This document shows, one piece after another, positions 43,439 to 51,438 of a stretch of 63,520 nt of DNA; the first letter of the stretch is position 1, and each line of letters opens with the position of its first letter. The notes under the pieces are model-generated. The model worked only from the letters and a program-made list of their open reading frames with translations, did not search any database and had not been told where the DNA came from. Source of the DNA: Gammaproteobacteria bacterium UBA7803 (lineage in GTDB: Bacteria > Pseudomonadota > Gammaproteobacteria > Pseudomonadales > Azotimanducaceae). The stretch is taken from assembly GCA_002480525.1 (NCBI GenBank), contig DLCH01000004.1, positions 1 through 63,520 of the forward strand. Direction: 5' to 3'. The position numbers and the translations under genes were made by a program.

Positions 43439-44431
43439 GTGAGCGCGAGTAGCGATGATGCCATAGCCCGGACGCTGGCACGTGCAGGACGCCGTGCAGA
43501 GCCCTCCCCGGACCAGTTTCAACGCTGGCGCGAGCAGATGGCTGCCGATCTGGCACGCGTTCGACGCCGGCGGCGCCTCGTCCGCGCCGGCGTCGCCATT
43601 GCGGCGTGCCTCGCCGTGCTGGCCGTGGCCGTCGGTCTGTGGCCGGCCGCCGAGGTGCCGCTGGCGGAGGCCGTCGCCCGGGTCGAAACGTCTTTCGGCG
43701 GCGTCGTGGTGCGTGAGCCCTCGGGCGGGCTCCGGTCGTTGTCCGCCGGTGACCGGATCCGCCAGGGGCAGCGCGTGGAGGTCGGGCAGCGCAGCGGCCT
43801 CGGCGTGATCATGCTGGACGCCGACCTGCGGTTGGGAGCGGACAGCACCGTCGTGTTCGCGGCGGATGCCGTCGAGCTCCTGGACGGTCGGCTGTACGTG
43901 GATACCCGCGGATCGCGTCTCGGTGAGCTGCGCATCGTCACCCGTGCAGGGACGTTCGAGCACCTGGGCACGCAGTATCTGGTGAGCGTAGAGGCCGGAG
44001 AGGTGGTCGGCGCGGTCCGGGAGGGTCGGATCGTGCTGCACGGGCCCACGGGTGACGTGACGCTGGCGGCCTCGGATCCGGCCGCGAGCATGGTCGTGGT
44101 GTCGAGCGGTGGGGAGCTCACCACCCGGGCCGTGTCGTCGACGGCCGAGCTGTGGCACTGGGTGGCGGACCTGTCGCCCGGCTTCGTTCTGGTGGGCCGC
44201 AACGCCGACGACGCCTTTCGCTGGGTTGCCCGGGAACGGGGTCAGCGGCTCGAGTACGCATCCCCGGCCGCCCGCTGGGCAGCGCGCAGCGCCCGTCTGG
44301 GCGGCAGTGATGATCGACCCCTGCCCGCGGACGAGGTGGTGGCGGTGATCGCCGCGGCCACGGAGCTGCGGGCCGTCTCGGAACAGGATGGCGCCGTGCT
44401 TTCCGTATCCCTCGGCTCAAAAGCTGACTAA
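43439..44431 (+). CDS. FecR-like anti-sigma factor (module 2)
   Basis: A 330-residue protein with a cytoplasmic Arg-rich N-terminus, one transmembrane helix (about 48-68, LVRAGVAIAACLAVLAVAVG) and a periplasmic FecR domain (about 85-200: RVETSFGGVVVREPSGG, LRLGADSTVVFAADAVELL, LRIVTRAGTFEHLGTQYLV). The C-terminal 90 residues are less obviously STN-like than in module 1 (FRWVARERGQRLEYASP, VVAVIAAATELRAV). The start is a GTG 3 bp after the sigma stop. The 3' end overlaps the convergent receptor gene by 15 bp. It should sequester and activate the adjacent sigma factor. Confidence 0.85.
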   Translation: MSASSDDAIARTLARAGRRAEPSPDQFQRWREQMAADLARVRRRRRLVRAGVAIAACLAVLAVAVGLWPAAEVPLAEAVARVETSFGGVVVREPSGGLRSLSAGDRIRQGQRVEVGQRSGLGVIMLDADLRLGADSTVVFAADAVELLDGRLYVDTRGSRLGELRIVTRAGTFEHLGTQYLVSVEAGEVVGAVREGRIVLHGPTGDVTLAASDPAASMVVVSSGGELTTRAVSSTAELWHWVADLSPGFVLVGRNADDAFRWVARERGQRLEYASPAARWAARSARLGGSDDRPLPADEVVAVIAAATELRAVSEQDGAVLSVSLGSKAD

Positions 44432-46861
44432 CACGCCGATCGACGGCACCAGCGGCATGAGGGTCTCCCGCTCGGTCTCCAGCGCGATGACGCCGTCTTC
44501 GAGTTCCGCGTCGTACTCCAGGCCTGCCAGATTGTCGCGGCCGGTCAGGTTGGTGACGCTGGCGAATGCCGTCACGGTCGACCTCCCCAGTTGCCAGGTT
44601 CGCCGCACGCTGGCATCCAGCGACACGTAGTCGCGCAGGGTGCTGTCGTTCAGCACGTCCTCGAGCTGCAGTACCGTATCCGCTGGTACTTCGGCCGGAA
44701 GCACGGCGCCGCGCCAGCCGGAGTGCCAGTTCAGGCCCAGTGAAGCAGACGTCGACCGACCGGCCCAGGACAGCAGAAATCCGGCGCTGTGCTGCTGGGA
44801 CCAGCGCCGTGGAACCCATTCGCCGGCGAGCCGGTCCTCTGCGTCCATGTAGCCGTAGTGAAAGCGCACGGATGCCTGCTCGGTCAGGTGGCGTCGCGCG
44901 GTCAGATCGAAGCCGCGGGCCCGGGCGCGCTCGGGGTCGATGGCGACGCGATCCGGCTCCAGCTCCGGTACCAGCACGAACGGGTTGAACACGTTCTCGT
45001 AGCGCCGCTTGGTGCGACGGTAGCGCTTGGTGTAGGCCTCGCCCCGCCACTCCCAGGCGCCATGCAGCCACTCGACGCCGGCGATGAAGTGGTCGGCGCT
45101 CTGCGGCCGGAAGAAAGCGGTTTCGCCGTCCGCCGCCTGCAGTTCGTGCAACGCCTCGGGCTGGTGGAAGCGCCCTGCATCGAGGTGGAACGACAGCGTG
45201 TCCGACGGCCGCCAGCGCAGCCCGAGACGGGGCGAGACGTGGTACGTCGTCCCGTCCGGGTCGAAGTCCTGAAAGTCCCAGCGGATGCCGGGCTGCAGCG
45301 TCAGGCGCTCGCCGAAGTCGATTTCGGCTGCCCAGTACGCCCCGCCCGCGAGCCCGTCCGGGTCCAGCGCGATGTCGTAGGCGGATGAGCGCTCCCCGCT
45401 GAGCAGTGCGCCGATCAGGCCGCGGTCTATCTCGGCGCGGGAGCGGTAGCGGCTGCTGCCGTGCTCGAGCTCGGCGCCGAATTCCATCAGCATGCCGTCG
45501 CCCTGCCAGCTCCAGTCGCTGCGCAGGGCGATCTTGCGCAACGATTGCTCATGGTCGAGAAACCCGGTCCGGTCGCTGTCGTCGTCGACGTCCCGCAGGC
45601 GCTTGCTGCGGTCGGAATAGGTGTAGGTCAGGGTGCTCGCGCTGTGCAGAGCGTCACTGTGACGCCGCTGCAGGCGCAGCCACAGATAGCGGCTGTCGAT
45701 GTGTGAGCGGGCCCGGGTCTCGTCTTCTTCCAGCGTGACGTCGTCCCGGGTGACGAAGCTGCCCGCGTTGAGCGTGGTGTCCCGACCCAGGTCGCGGTCC
45801 AGCCTCAGGAGCGCGTCGTAATAGCGGGGCGTGCCGAGATCGGGATTCACCGCCCGGGTGATCTGGTCCAGGTTGCCGCGCCGCGCGGAGGCGAGGAAGC
45901 GCGTGCCGCCGTCCCCGAGCGTGCCGCGGGTGTTGGCGAACACGGAGAAGACCGACAGGCCGAGCTCGGAGCGGGGCGGGCCGGCGATGTCGCCGGTATT
46001 GATGTCGATGACGCCGCTTAGACGATTCCCGTAGCGCGCCGGAAATCCACCAGTGTACACGTCCACCGACGACACCGCGCGATCGTCCACGGCGCTGAAC
46101 ACGTTCTGAAAGTCCGCCAGGTGGTAGGCGTCGAGCAGTTCCACGCCGTCGAGGCGCACGAGCAGCTCGTCCGCCACGCCGCCACGGATGCGGGGCTTCG
46201 CGGAGACGCCTACGGAAGACATTCCCGGCAGCCGCACCACGGTGCGCAGTGCATCGCCACCGAGGGTGGGTGCGCTGGCCAGGTCTTCGGATTCGAGGGT
46301 GGTCAGCGATCCGGTGACGTTGCGCTCGTCCAGTCTATGGCGGCTGCCGGTGACGATCACCTTTTCGATCAACGGCGACGGCTCGAGCACGACGGTGCCG
46401 GAGGCCGCCAGGCGCACGGTCCGGGGGCGATGGTTGGCCGCGCTGACCGTGACCAGGGCGCCGGGCGGCGCCGGGACGACGACACGGCCCTCCGCATCCG
46501 TCGCGAATTCCGCCGATGCCCGGCGCAAGCTGACCCGGGCGCGGGGCAGGGGCTGGCCGCGGGCCGAACGGACCAGCAGGACGCTCTCTTCCGGCGGCGT
46601 CAGACGGGTGATCACCCACTGCTCGCCGACGCGTTCCAGCGACAGCCCCAGCGGCCGGATGGCGCGCCGCAGCGCGTCCGGACTGGCCACCGGTGTCTCG
46701 ATCGGGGTTTCGGGCGTCACCAGGTCCAGGGAGTAGAGCACCGGATAGCCGGCGGTCCTCAGCTCGTCGAGCACCTCGCCCAGCGGTGCCGTTGCGGCGG
46801 CCAACGGAGTCGCCCACAGCACCGTGCCGAGCAGCAGCACCAGACGGGTTCGGACGGTCAC
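44417..46861 (-). CDS. TonB-dependent receptor with STN and carboxypeptidase-regulatory-like domains (module 2)
   Basis: An 814-residue outer-membrane receptor starting at GTG. After a signal peptide (about 1-23) comes an STN domain (about 25-88, LGEVLDELRTAGYPVLYSLD), a carboxypeptidase-regulatory-like beta-sandwich (about 92-160), a plug (KVIVTGSRHRLDE, DALRTVVRLPGMSSVGVSAK, RLDGVELLDAYHLADFQNVF, FPARYGNRLSGVIDINTGD) and the barrel ending VSF. It is the likely receptor of the sigma/FecR pair encoded convergently, overlapping the FecR gene by 15 bp. It follows the epimerase gene by 16 bp on the same strand, so it may also be read from the photolyase operon. Ligand unknown. Confidence 0.9.
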   Translation of the reverse strand: MTVRTRLVLLLGTVLWATPLAAATAPLGEVLDELRTAGYPVLYSLDLVTPETPIETPVASPDALRRAIRPLGLSLERVGEQWVITRLTPPEESVLLVRSARGQPLPRARVSLRRASAEFATDAEGRVVVPAPPGALVTVSAANHRPRTVRLAASGTVVLEPSPLIEKVIVTGSRHRLDERNVTGSLTTLESEDLASAPTLGGDALRTVVRLPGMSSVGVSAKPRIRGGVADELLVRLDGVELLDAYHLADFQNVFSAVDDRAVSSVDVYTGGFPARYGNRLSGVIDINTGDIAGPPRSELGLSVFSVFANTRGTLGDGGTRFLASARRGNLDQITRAVNPDLGTPRYYDALLRLDRDLGRDTTLNAGSFVTRDDVTLEEDETRARSHIDSRYLWLRLQRRHSDALHSASTLTYTYSDRSKRLRDVDDDSDRTGFLDHEQSLRKIALRSDWSWQGDGMLMEFGAELEHGSSRYRSRAEIDRGLIGALLSGERSSAYDIALDPDGLAGGAYWAAEIDFGERLTLQPGIRWDFQDFDPDGTTYHVSPRLGLRWRPSDTLSFHLDAGRFHQPEALHELQAADGETAFFRPQSADHFIAGVEWLHGAWEWRGEAYTKRYRRTKRRYENVFNPFVLVPELEPDRVAIDPERARARGFDLTARRHLTEQASVRFHYGYMDAEDRLAGEWVPRRWSQQHSAGFLLSWAGRSTSASLGLNWHSGWRGAVLPAEVPADTVLQLEDVLNDSTLRDYVSLDASVRRTWQLGRSTVTAFASVTNLTGRDNLAGLEYDAELEDGVIALETERETLMPLVPSIGVLVSF

Positions 46862-46877
46862 GTCGGCGCTCCGGGGC

Positions 46878-47831
46878 TCACCGGCCGACCAGGTCGGTCA
46901 GCGCCGACTCGATGTCCGGGAAGCGGAACTCGAAACCGGCGCGCAGCAGCTTGGCGGGCAGCGCGCGCACGCCGTCGCACACCAGGGTGGCCTGTTCGCC
47001 GAGGGCCGCCCGCAGCGCGAAGCCGGGCAGCGGGACCAGGGCGGGCCGGTTCAGGGCATGGCCGGCAGCTCTGGCGAAGTCGCGGTTGCGCACCGGGTTC
47101 GGCGCGGTGACGTTCACCGCATCCACCAGCGGCGAGTCCATCAGCAACACGATGGCATTCACCACGTCCTGGATGTGAACCCACGACAGCCACTGGTGGC
47201 CCCCGGCCACGGGGCCGCCGACGAACATCCGGAACGGCAGCAGCATCTGCGGGAGTGCGCCCTCATCGGCATCCAGCACCGCGCCGAAGCGCATGCTGAC
47301 GGTGCGGATCTCCGTGTCGGACAGAGGCGCTTCCCAGTCGGTGGCGAGCCGGGCGAGGAAGTCGTGGCCGGGCGGGTCCTGCTCGGCGCGCTCCTCGTCA
47401 CCAGTGCCGTAGTAGTTGACGCCCGAGGCCTGGAGGATGGCCGCCGGCGGACGCTCGAGACCGCTGCAGGCCGTCACCAGAGCCCGGCTCGGCACGGTGC
47501 GGCTTTCTATCAGGGTGCGCTTGCGCCTCTCCGTCCAGCGGCCTTCGCCGATGCTGGCGCCGCACAGATTGATGACGGCGTGGGCGCCGGCCAGCGACTG
47601 CTGCCAGTCGCCGGTGCCGGGTTCGGCAGGATTCCAGCGCAGGTAGCGTGCCTGGTCCGTATCGCGATGCTCGCTGCGGCTGAGGATCACCACCTCGTGA
47701 CCGAGGGCGCTCAGCGCGGGCACCAGGTGACGGCCGATGAATCCGGAACCGCCGGCCACCACCACCCGGCCCGGCTCGTCGGGCGCGGGGCGCGGTGTGG
47801 CTGCGGTATTGGCGCCGCTGTCTTCCGTCAT
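46878..47831 (-). CDS. TIGR01777 family (SDR39U1-like) epimerase/NAD-binding protein
   Basis: A 317-residue extended short-chain dehydrogenase. The NAD-binding motif is VVVAGGSGFIGRHL (23-36). NLCGASIGEGRWTERRK, ASGVNYYGTGD and MRFGAVLDADEGALPQMLLPF are hallmarks of the TIGR01777 group, and the C-terminal DUF1731-like tail (PLPGFALRAALGEQATL, VPAKLLRAGFEFRFPDI-like) is present. The biochemical role of the group is not settled. It lies 32 bp after the photolyase gene and 16 bp before the receptor gene. Frequent pairing with photolyases suggests a stress or light-linked role. Confidence 0.9.
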   Translation of the reverse strand: MTEDSGANTAATPRPAPDEPGRVVVAGGSGFIGRHLVPALSALGHEVVILSRSEHRDTDQARYLRWNPAEPGTGDWQQSLAGAHAVINLCGASIGEGRWTERRKRTLIESRTVPSRALVTACSGLERPPAAILQASGVNYYGTGDEERAEQDPPGHDFLARLATDWEAPLSDTEIRTVSMRFGAVLDADEGALPQMLLPFRMFVGGPVAGGHQWLSWVHIQDVVNAIVLLMDSPLVDAVNVTAPNPVRNRDFARAAGHALNRPALVPLPGFALRAALGEQATLVCDGVRALPAKLLRAGFEFRFPDIESALTDLVGR

Positions 47832-47863
47832 GGCCCCGGACGTTCGAGGATGAGGCGTCTACG

Positions 47864-49351
47864 TTAGGCCGCGCGGGTCTTGCTTTCAATGAACTCGTCG
47901 GCCAGGGAGAAGATCTCCGGCCGGCGCCGGCTCACCCGCGGCAGGTTGGCCACCATCGGCGCCAGACGCTGGTTCGCCCTGAGCTTGTCCTCGTGGGAGG
48001 CGACGAAGCGCCACAGCAGCCCGTCCATCACGTCGCACCACTGGCCGCGTTTGAAGTCGCCCATCTTCAGCACGTAGTTGGAGCCGCAGATGTAGGGCTT
48101 GGTGGTGAAGATGCCGCCGTCGCTGGTCAGGCCCATGCCGAACACGTTGGGCACCATCACCCAGTCGTAGGCGTCGACGAACATCTCCATGAACCAGCGG
48201 TAGACCTCCTGGGGCTCGATGCCGGACAGGTTCATCAGATTGGCCGCCAGCATCAGCCGCTCGATGTGGTGGGCCCAGCCCAGGTCCAGGGTCTTGTGGA
48301 TGACGTGGTCGAGGGGCTCGATGCCGGTGTTGCCCTGATACCAGTCCTCGGTGAGTCGGCGGTCGCCGTTCCAGATGTTGCGGCTGGTCAGCGGGCCGTT
48401 GAAGTGGTGGTAGACGCCGCGGACGAATTCCCGCCAGCCGATGATCTGGCGGACGAAACCCTCGACGCTGTTGATCGGCACCGCGCGATCGGCGGCGTGG
48501 CGCAGCGCCCGGTCCAGCACCTGACCTGGGGTCAGCAGCCCGACGTTCAGCAGCGGCGACAGCCCGCTGTGGAATACGAAGGACGAGCGGCGGGTGAGGG
48601 CATCCTCGTAGCTGCCGAAGTCCCGGAACCGCTCCTCGAGGAAGGCGTCGAGCCAGCGCTCGGCCTGGAGGTGCGTGGTCGGGACCCACAGCCGGTTCAG
48701 GCGGCCCGGGTGCTCCGGGAAGCGCTCGGCCACCAGCGCTTTGACGTCGCGCGTGTGGCGGGTCTCGCCGGGCAGCTCCGGATCCCGGGGGGTGACGTCC
48801 TTCGGCAGTTTCTGCCGGTTGTCCATGTCGAAGGTCCAGCGCCCACCGACCGGTTCCCGGGCGGCGGTGAGCAGGATGTCGTGCTTCAGGCGCTGGGCGC
48901 GGTAGAAGGGCAGCAGCTTCGGCGAGCCCTGCTCCTCGAGGTGCGTCTCGAAGTCGGCCAGGGTGTTGATGAACATGGGTGTGCGCAGCACCTCGACGTC
49001 GACGCCATGGGCTGCCGCCTGGTCCGCCACGGCCCGGGTGAGTCCCGGGTTCTCGAGCTCGAAGTGATGGAGCCGGCGCAGGCCGCCTGCCGCCTCCCGG
49101 GCGATGGCGCTGCGCCAGTCGACGCCGTCTTCCAGCCGGTAGTAGCTGACGTCGAAGCCGGCCCGGCGCAGCGCGTCGGCATGGCTGCGCATGGCCGACA
49201 GCATGAAGGTCAGCTTCTGGCGGTGATACGTGTAGCGCCGGCAGAAGCCTTCGTCCTCCACCATGATCACCCGGTGCCAGCGATCGCCGGTGTGATACTC
49301 CGGCGCGAACAGCTGGTTGCCGAACACGAGGCAGGCGTTGGTGGCAGTCAT
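47864..49351 (-). CDS. Cryptochrome/photolyase family protein (bacterial (6-4)/CryB-like, Fe-S ligands not conserved)
   Basis: A 495-residue photolyase-related protein. N-terminal Rossmann part: CLVFGNQLFAPEYH (7-20) and MVEDEGFCRRYTYHRQKL. The FAD-binding helical domain has SSFVFHSGLSPLLNVGLL, EGFVRQIIGWREFVRG, WYQGNTGIEPLDHV, WAHHIERLMLAANL and PNVFGMGLTSDGGIF. These match the FeS-BCP/PhrB branch that repairs (6-4) photoproducts or acts as a light sensor. In that branch four Cys bind a 4Fe-4S cluster. Here the whole protein has only four Cys (7, 37, 422, 439) and the usual CxxC region is replaced by KRGQWCDV. It lies 43 bp after the SDR gene under a MerR-type operator region. Confidence 0.87.
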   Translation of the reverse strand: MTATNACLVFGNQLFAPEYHTGDRWHRVIMVEDEGFCRRYTYHRQKLTFMLSAMRSHADALRRAGFDVSYYRLEDGVDWRSAIAREAAGGLRRLHHFELENPGLTRAVADQAAAHGVDVEVLRTPMFINTLADFETHLEEQGSPKLLPFYRAQRLKHDILLTAAREPVGGRWTFDMDNRQKLPKDVTPRDPELPGETRHTRDVKALVAERFPEHPGRLNRLWVPTTHLQAERWLDAFLEERFRDFGSYEDALTRRSSFVFHSGLSPLLNVGLLTPGQVLDRALRHAADRAVPINSVEGFVRQIIGWREFVRGVYHHFNGPLTSRNIWNGDRRLTEDWYQGNTGIEPLDHVIHKTLDLGWAHHIERLMLAANLMNLSGIEPQEVYRWFMEMFVDAYDWVMVPNVFGMGLTSDGGIFTTKPYICGSNYVLKMGDFKRGQWCDVMDGLLWRFVASHEDKLRANQRLAPMVANLPRVSRRRPEIFSLADEFIESKTRAA

Positions 49352-49394
49352 GTCTTCTCTCCGATCCTGTCTTGGAGACCTGTGCGGGGCCGGC

Positions 49395-50171
49395 TCACCA
49401 TGGCAGCTCGCTGCCGTCCCAGTTGAAGAAACGGCCCGAGTCCGATTCCGTCAGCCGGTCCAGCACCGCAAGGATGTGCGCGGCGCTCTCTTCCGGCGGC
49501 CGGGCGCGGTGCCGGCGCAGAAACGGCTCGCTCAGGGGCGTGACCGTGGTGCCGGGGTGGATGGCGGCGACGATGGGTTTCGGTCGACCGCTGGGGCGGC
49601 CGCGGCCGAGTTCGATGGCGGCGTTGCGCAGCCCCATGTTCAGCGCCGCTTTGCTCATCCGGTAGCTGTACCAGCCGCCGATCCGGTTGTCGCCGATGCT
49701 GCCGACCATGGCGGACAGGGCCGCGGCCACCGCGCGGTGGTCGTGGCGCAGCAGCGGCGAGAAGGCGTGAATCGTCTGCAGCGGCGCCAGGGCGTTGACG
49801 GTCATGACCCGGCGGAAACGTTCGCCGTCCAGGTCGGCCAGACTCTTCTCGGGCGCGAGTCCCGGATCGTCGTCGCCGCCGTGGAGCACGCCGGTGCAGA
49901 TGATCAGTAGATGCACCGCGTCGACCTGGTCGGCCACCGCGCCGGCGACCCGGGCGAGGGACCGTGGCTCAGTGGGGTCGGCTTCCAGGGCGGTCAGCCG
50001 CGGGTGGGCAGGGGGCTCGAATCGGCGCGACAGGGCGAACACGCGCCGTGCCTCGTCACGGGCCAGCAGCGCGTCGGTGAGCGCGCGTCCGATGCCGCCG
50101 GAGGCGCCGACGATCACGGCGTTGATGGGCGGTGGCGCGGCGGTGCTGTTGGGATCGTTTTCCGGCTCCAT
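49395..50171 (-). CDS. Short-chain dehydrogenase/reductase (SDR)
   Basis: A 258-residue SDR. The cofactor motif is VIVGASGGIGRAL (19-31), the catalytic Ser is in SAMVGSIGDN and the YxxxK pair is in WYSYRMSKAALNM. The ATG at 50171 starts this fold; the in-frame stretch upstream covers the promoter. Substrate unknown; SDRs of this kind often stand next to photolyase genes. It is the first gene of an operon-like run with the photolyase, epimerase and probably the module 2 receptor. Its upstream region carries several dyads (50178-50220). Confidence 0.88.
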   Translation of the reverse strand: MEPENDPNSTAAPPPINAVIVGASGGIGRALTDALLARDEARRVFALSRRFEPPAHPRLTALEADPTEPRSLARVAGAVADQVDAVHLLIICTGVLHGGDDDPGLAPEKSLADLDGERFRRVMTVNALAPLQTIHAFSPLLRHDHRAVAAALSAMVGSIGDNRIGGWYSYRMSKAALNMGLRNAAIELGRGRPSGRPKPIVAAIHPGTTVTPLSEPFLRRHRARPPEESAAHILAVLDRLTESDSGRFFNWDGSELPW

Positions 50172-50177
50172 GTCGAA

Positions 50178-50220
50178 TTTGTACACTATCTGTAGTGGAC
50201 AAACAATGGACAAAATGTCC
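50178..50220. promoter_or_regulatory. Cluster of dyads at the photolyase-operon promoter (candidate MerR operator)
   Basis: Within 43 bp just upstream of the SDR start are CACTA-TCTG-TAGTG (50184-50197), GGACA-AAA-TGTCC (50208-50220) and an AATTTGTA block (50176-50183) that also occurs at the MerR gene promoter. On the minus strand TTGTCC and TAGTGT hexamers lie 19 nt apart, the long spacing favoured by MerR-controlled promoters, though both hexamers match consensus only partly. Confidence 0.45.
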
Positions 50221-50262
50221 GAACCGAGGTAGAGTTCAGGTGTCGGGGCGATCCCCGGCTTC

Positions 50263-50319
50263 GGTCGGCGGGACAGTCTCCCCTCCTCTCCCCCTCCCCC
50301 TGTCCCGCCGACCTTTTTT
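50263..50319 (+). terminator. Strong intrinsic terminator on the plus strand
   Basis: GGTCGGCGGGACAG (50263-50276) pairs perfectly with 50300-50313, closing a 23-nt pyrimidine-rich loop, followed by six T (50314-50319). The T-run is on the plus strand, but both neighbouring genes are on the minus strand. Read on the minus strand the hairpin has no T-run, so it is a poor terminator for the MerR transcript. A plus-strand transcript starting near 50.2 kb would be ended here. Confidence 0.7.
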
Positions 50320-50390
50320 CCTGCCATGCCGGGCGGCCGCGCGCTCCCCGCGTCGGGAGCGGAGGTCGGAATGGCCAGGCTGCGGCGGGC

Positions 50391-51293
50391 TCAGGGCGCT
50401 TTGTGCTCGTCCGCCACGATGGCGAGGGCGTCTTCCACCAGGGCGCGCGCCCGGCTGACGATGTCGTAGATCTCCCGGTGCACGGCGGCATCCGCCGCGG
50501 ATTCCACCTGGCATTCCAGCGAGTAGTCTTCGAAGGCGTTCAGGTCGGTGATCAGGTCCACCAGGTGGCGGGGGCACTCGCACAGCATCCGGTCGCCGAG
50601 GGCGGCGGCCCGGCGCAGCGCCTCCGGGGTGAAGCGCCGGTCGTGGGCCGTGGCCGGGAGGTGGTCTGCGGCGGCCGGCGGCGGGAGCTGCAGGTCGTTA
50701 GGTTGCAGCGGCGCTTTCACGGCCTGGATGCCCAGGGCGCGAAGCTGCTCCACGACGGTCAGGGGGGCAAAGCGGAACACGACGATCACGCCCGCGCCGG
50801 CCGCTTGCCGGTACAGGCGGGTGAGCGGGGGGAGATCGGCCATTCGCAGCGTCGGCAGATCGACGATCAGGAGTTCGACCGGGCGATCTGCCAGGAAGGT
50901 GGTCGCGGCCGCGACGTCCTCGACCAGCTCGGCGGATGCGATGCCGTGATGCCGTAGCAGCTCGATGATGCTCTCGCCCTGGGGAGAGACCACCAGCGCC
51001 CGGTCGGGCGTCACGGCGGGTCGGGCCGGTTCGCTGCTCCGGGCGAGCCGATCCTCCAGCTCGCTGCGGGACAGGGTCGCCACCTTGGACACGGCGTGGC
51101 CGCGGTCCACCAGCGCGCGGATCAATGCCAACCGGTCCACGTCGTCCTGGCTGTAGAGGCGGTGATTGCCGGCGTCCCGGCCGGGGCTGACGGCGCCGTA
51201 GCGGCGCTCCCAGATGCGGATCTTCTCGCGGGACACGCCGGACAGCCTGGCGGCGGCGCCGATGTTGTAGCGGGCTGGGGATTCCTCGGCCAT
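50391..51293 (-). CDS. MerR family transcriptional regulator with receiver-like and CxCPxH domains
   Basis: A 300-residue regulator. The winged helix is at about 9-78 (YNIGAAARLSGVSREKIRIW, RRYGAVSP, GNHRLYSQDDVDRL). Residues about 98-200 form a Rossmann-like domain (ALVVSPQGESIIELLRHHGI, VELLIVDLPTL, AGVIVVFRFAPL) that lacks the DxHxxG motif of cobalamin binders. The last 80 residues are helical and contain CECPRHLVDLI (238-248). Light-responsive MerR proteins (CarH, LitR) have related N-termini and sit near photolyase genes. The start is the ATG at 51293, placed downstream of an operator; in-frame codons beyond it overlap tesB. It probably represses itself and controls the photolyase operon. 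Confidence 0.82.
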   Translation of the reverse strand: MAEESPARYNIGAAARLSGVSREKIRIWERRYGAVSPGRDAGNHRLYSQDDVDRLALIRALVDRGHAVSKVATLSRSELEDRLARSSEPARPAVTPDRALVVSPQGESIIELLRHHGIASAELVEDVAAATTFLADRPVELLIVDLPTLRMADLPPLTRLYRQAAGAGVIVVFRFAPLTVVEQLRALGIQAVKAPLQPNDLQLPPPAAADHLPATAHDRRFTPEALRRAAALGDRMLCECPRHLVDLITDLNAFEDYSLECQVESAADAAVHREIYDIVSRARALVEDALAIVADEHKAP

Positions 51294-51310
51294 CGTGGCT
51301 CCGGGGCAAA

Positions 51311-51325
51311 TTTGTATTATACAAA
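51311..51325. promoter_or_regulatory. Palindromic operator over the -10 box of the MerR gene
   Basis: TTTGTAT-T-ATACAAA is a perfect 7-bp dyad with one central base. On the minus strand it contains a consensus TATAAT (51316-51321) 23 bp before the MerR ATG, so a protein bound here would block the gene's own promoter. GTACAG follows on the plus side. The AATTTGTA block recurs upstream of the SDR/photolyase operon. Confidence 0.6.
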
Positions 51326-51438
51326 CGCTGTACAGAGCTGGAACCCGGCATGCGCGGCTCTCCGGTCGCATCCCTTTCGCGTCGGCGGGGGCCTTCCTGT
51401 AGCATTCGCCGGTCGCAGTACCGTCCGATTCCGAACCC

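Noticed and set aside
49395..50327. Longer SDR start at 50327
   Set aside because: The extra 52 codons cover the terminator hairpin and promoter dyads and have a low-complexity translation.
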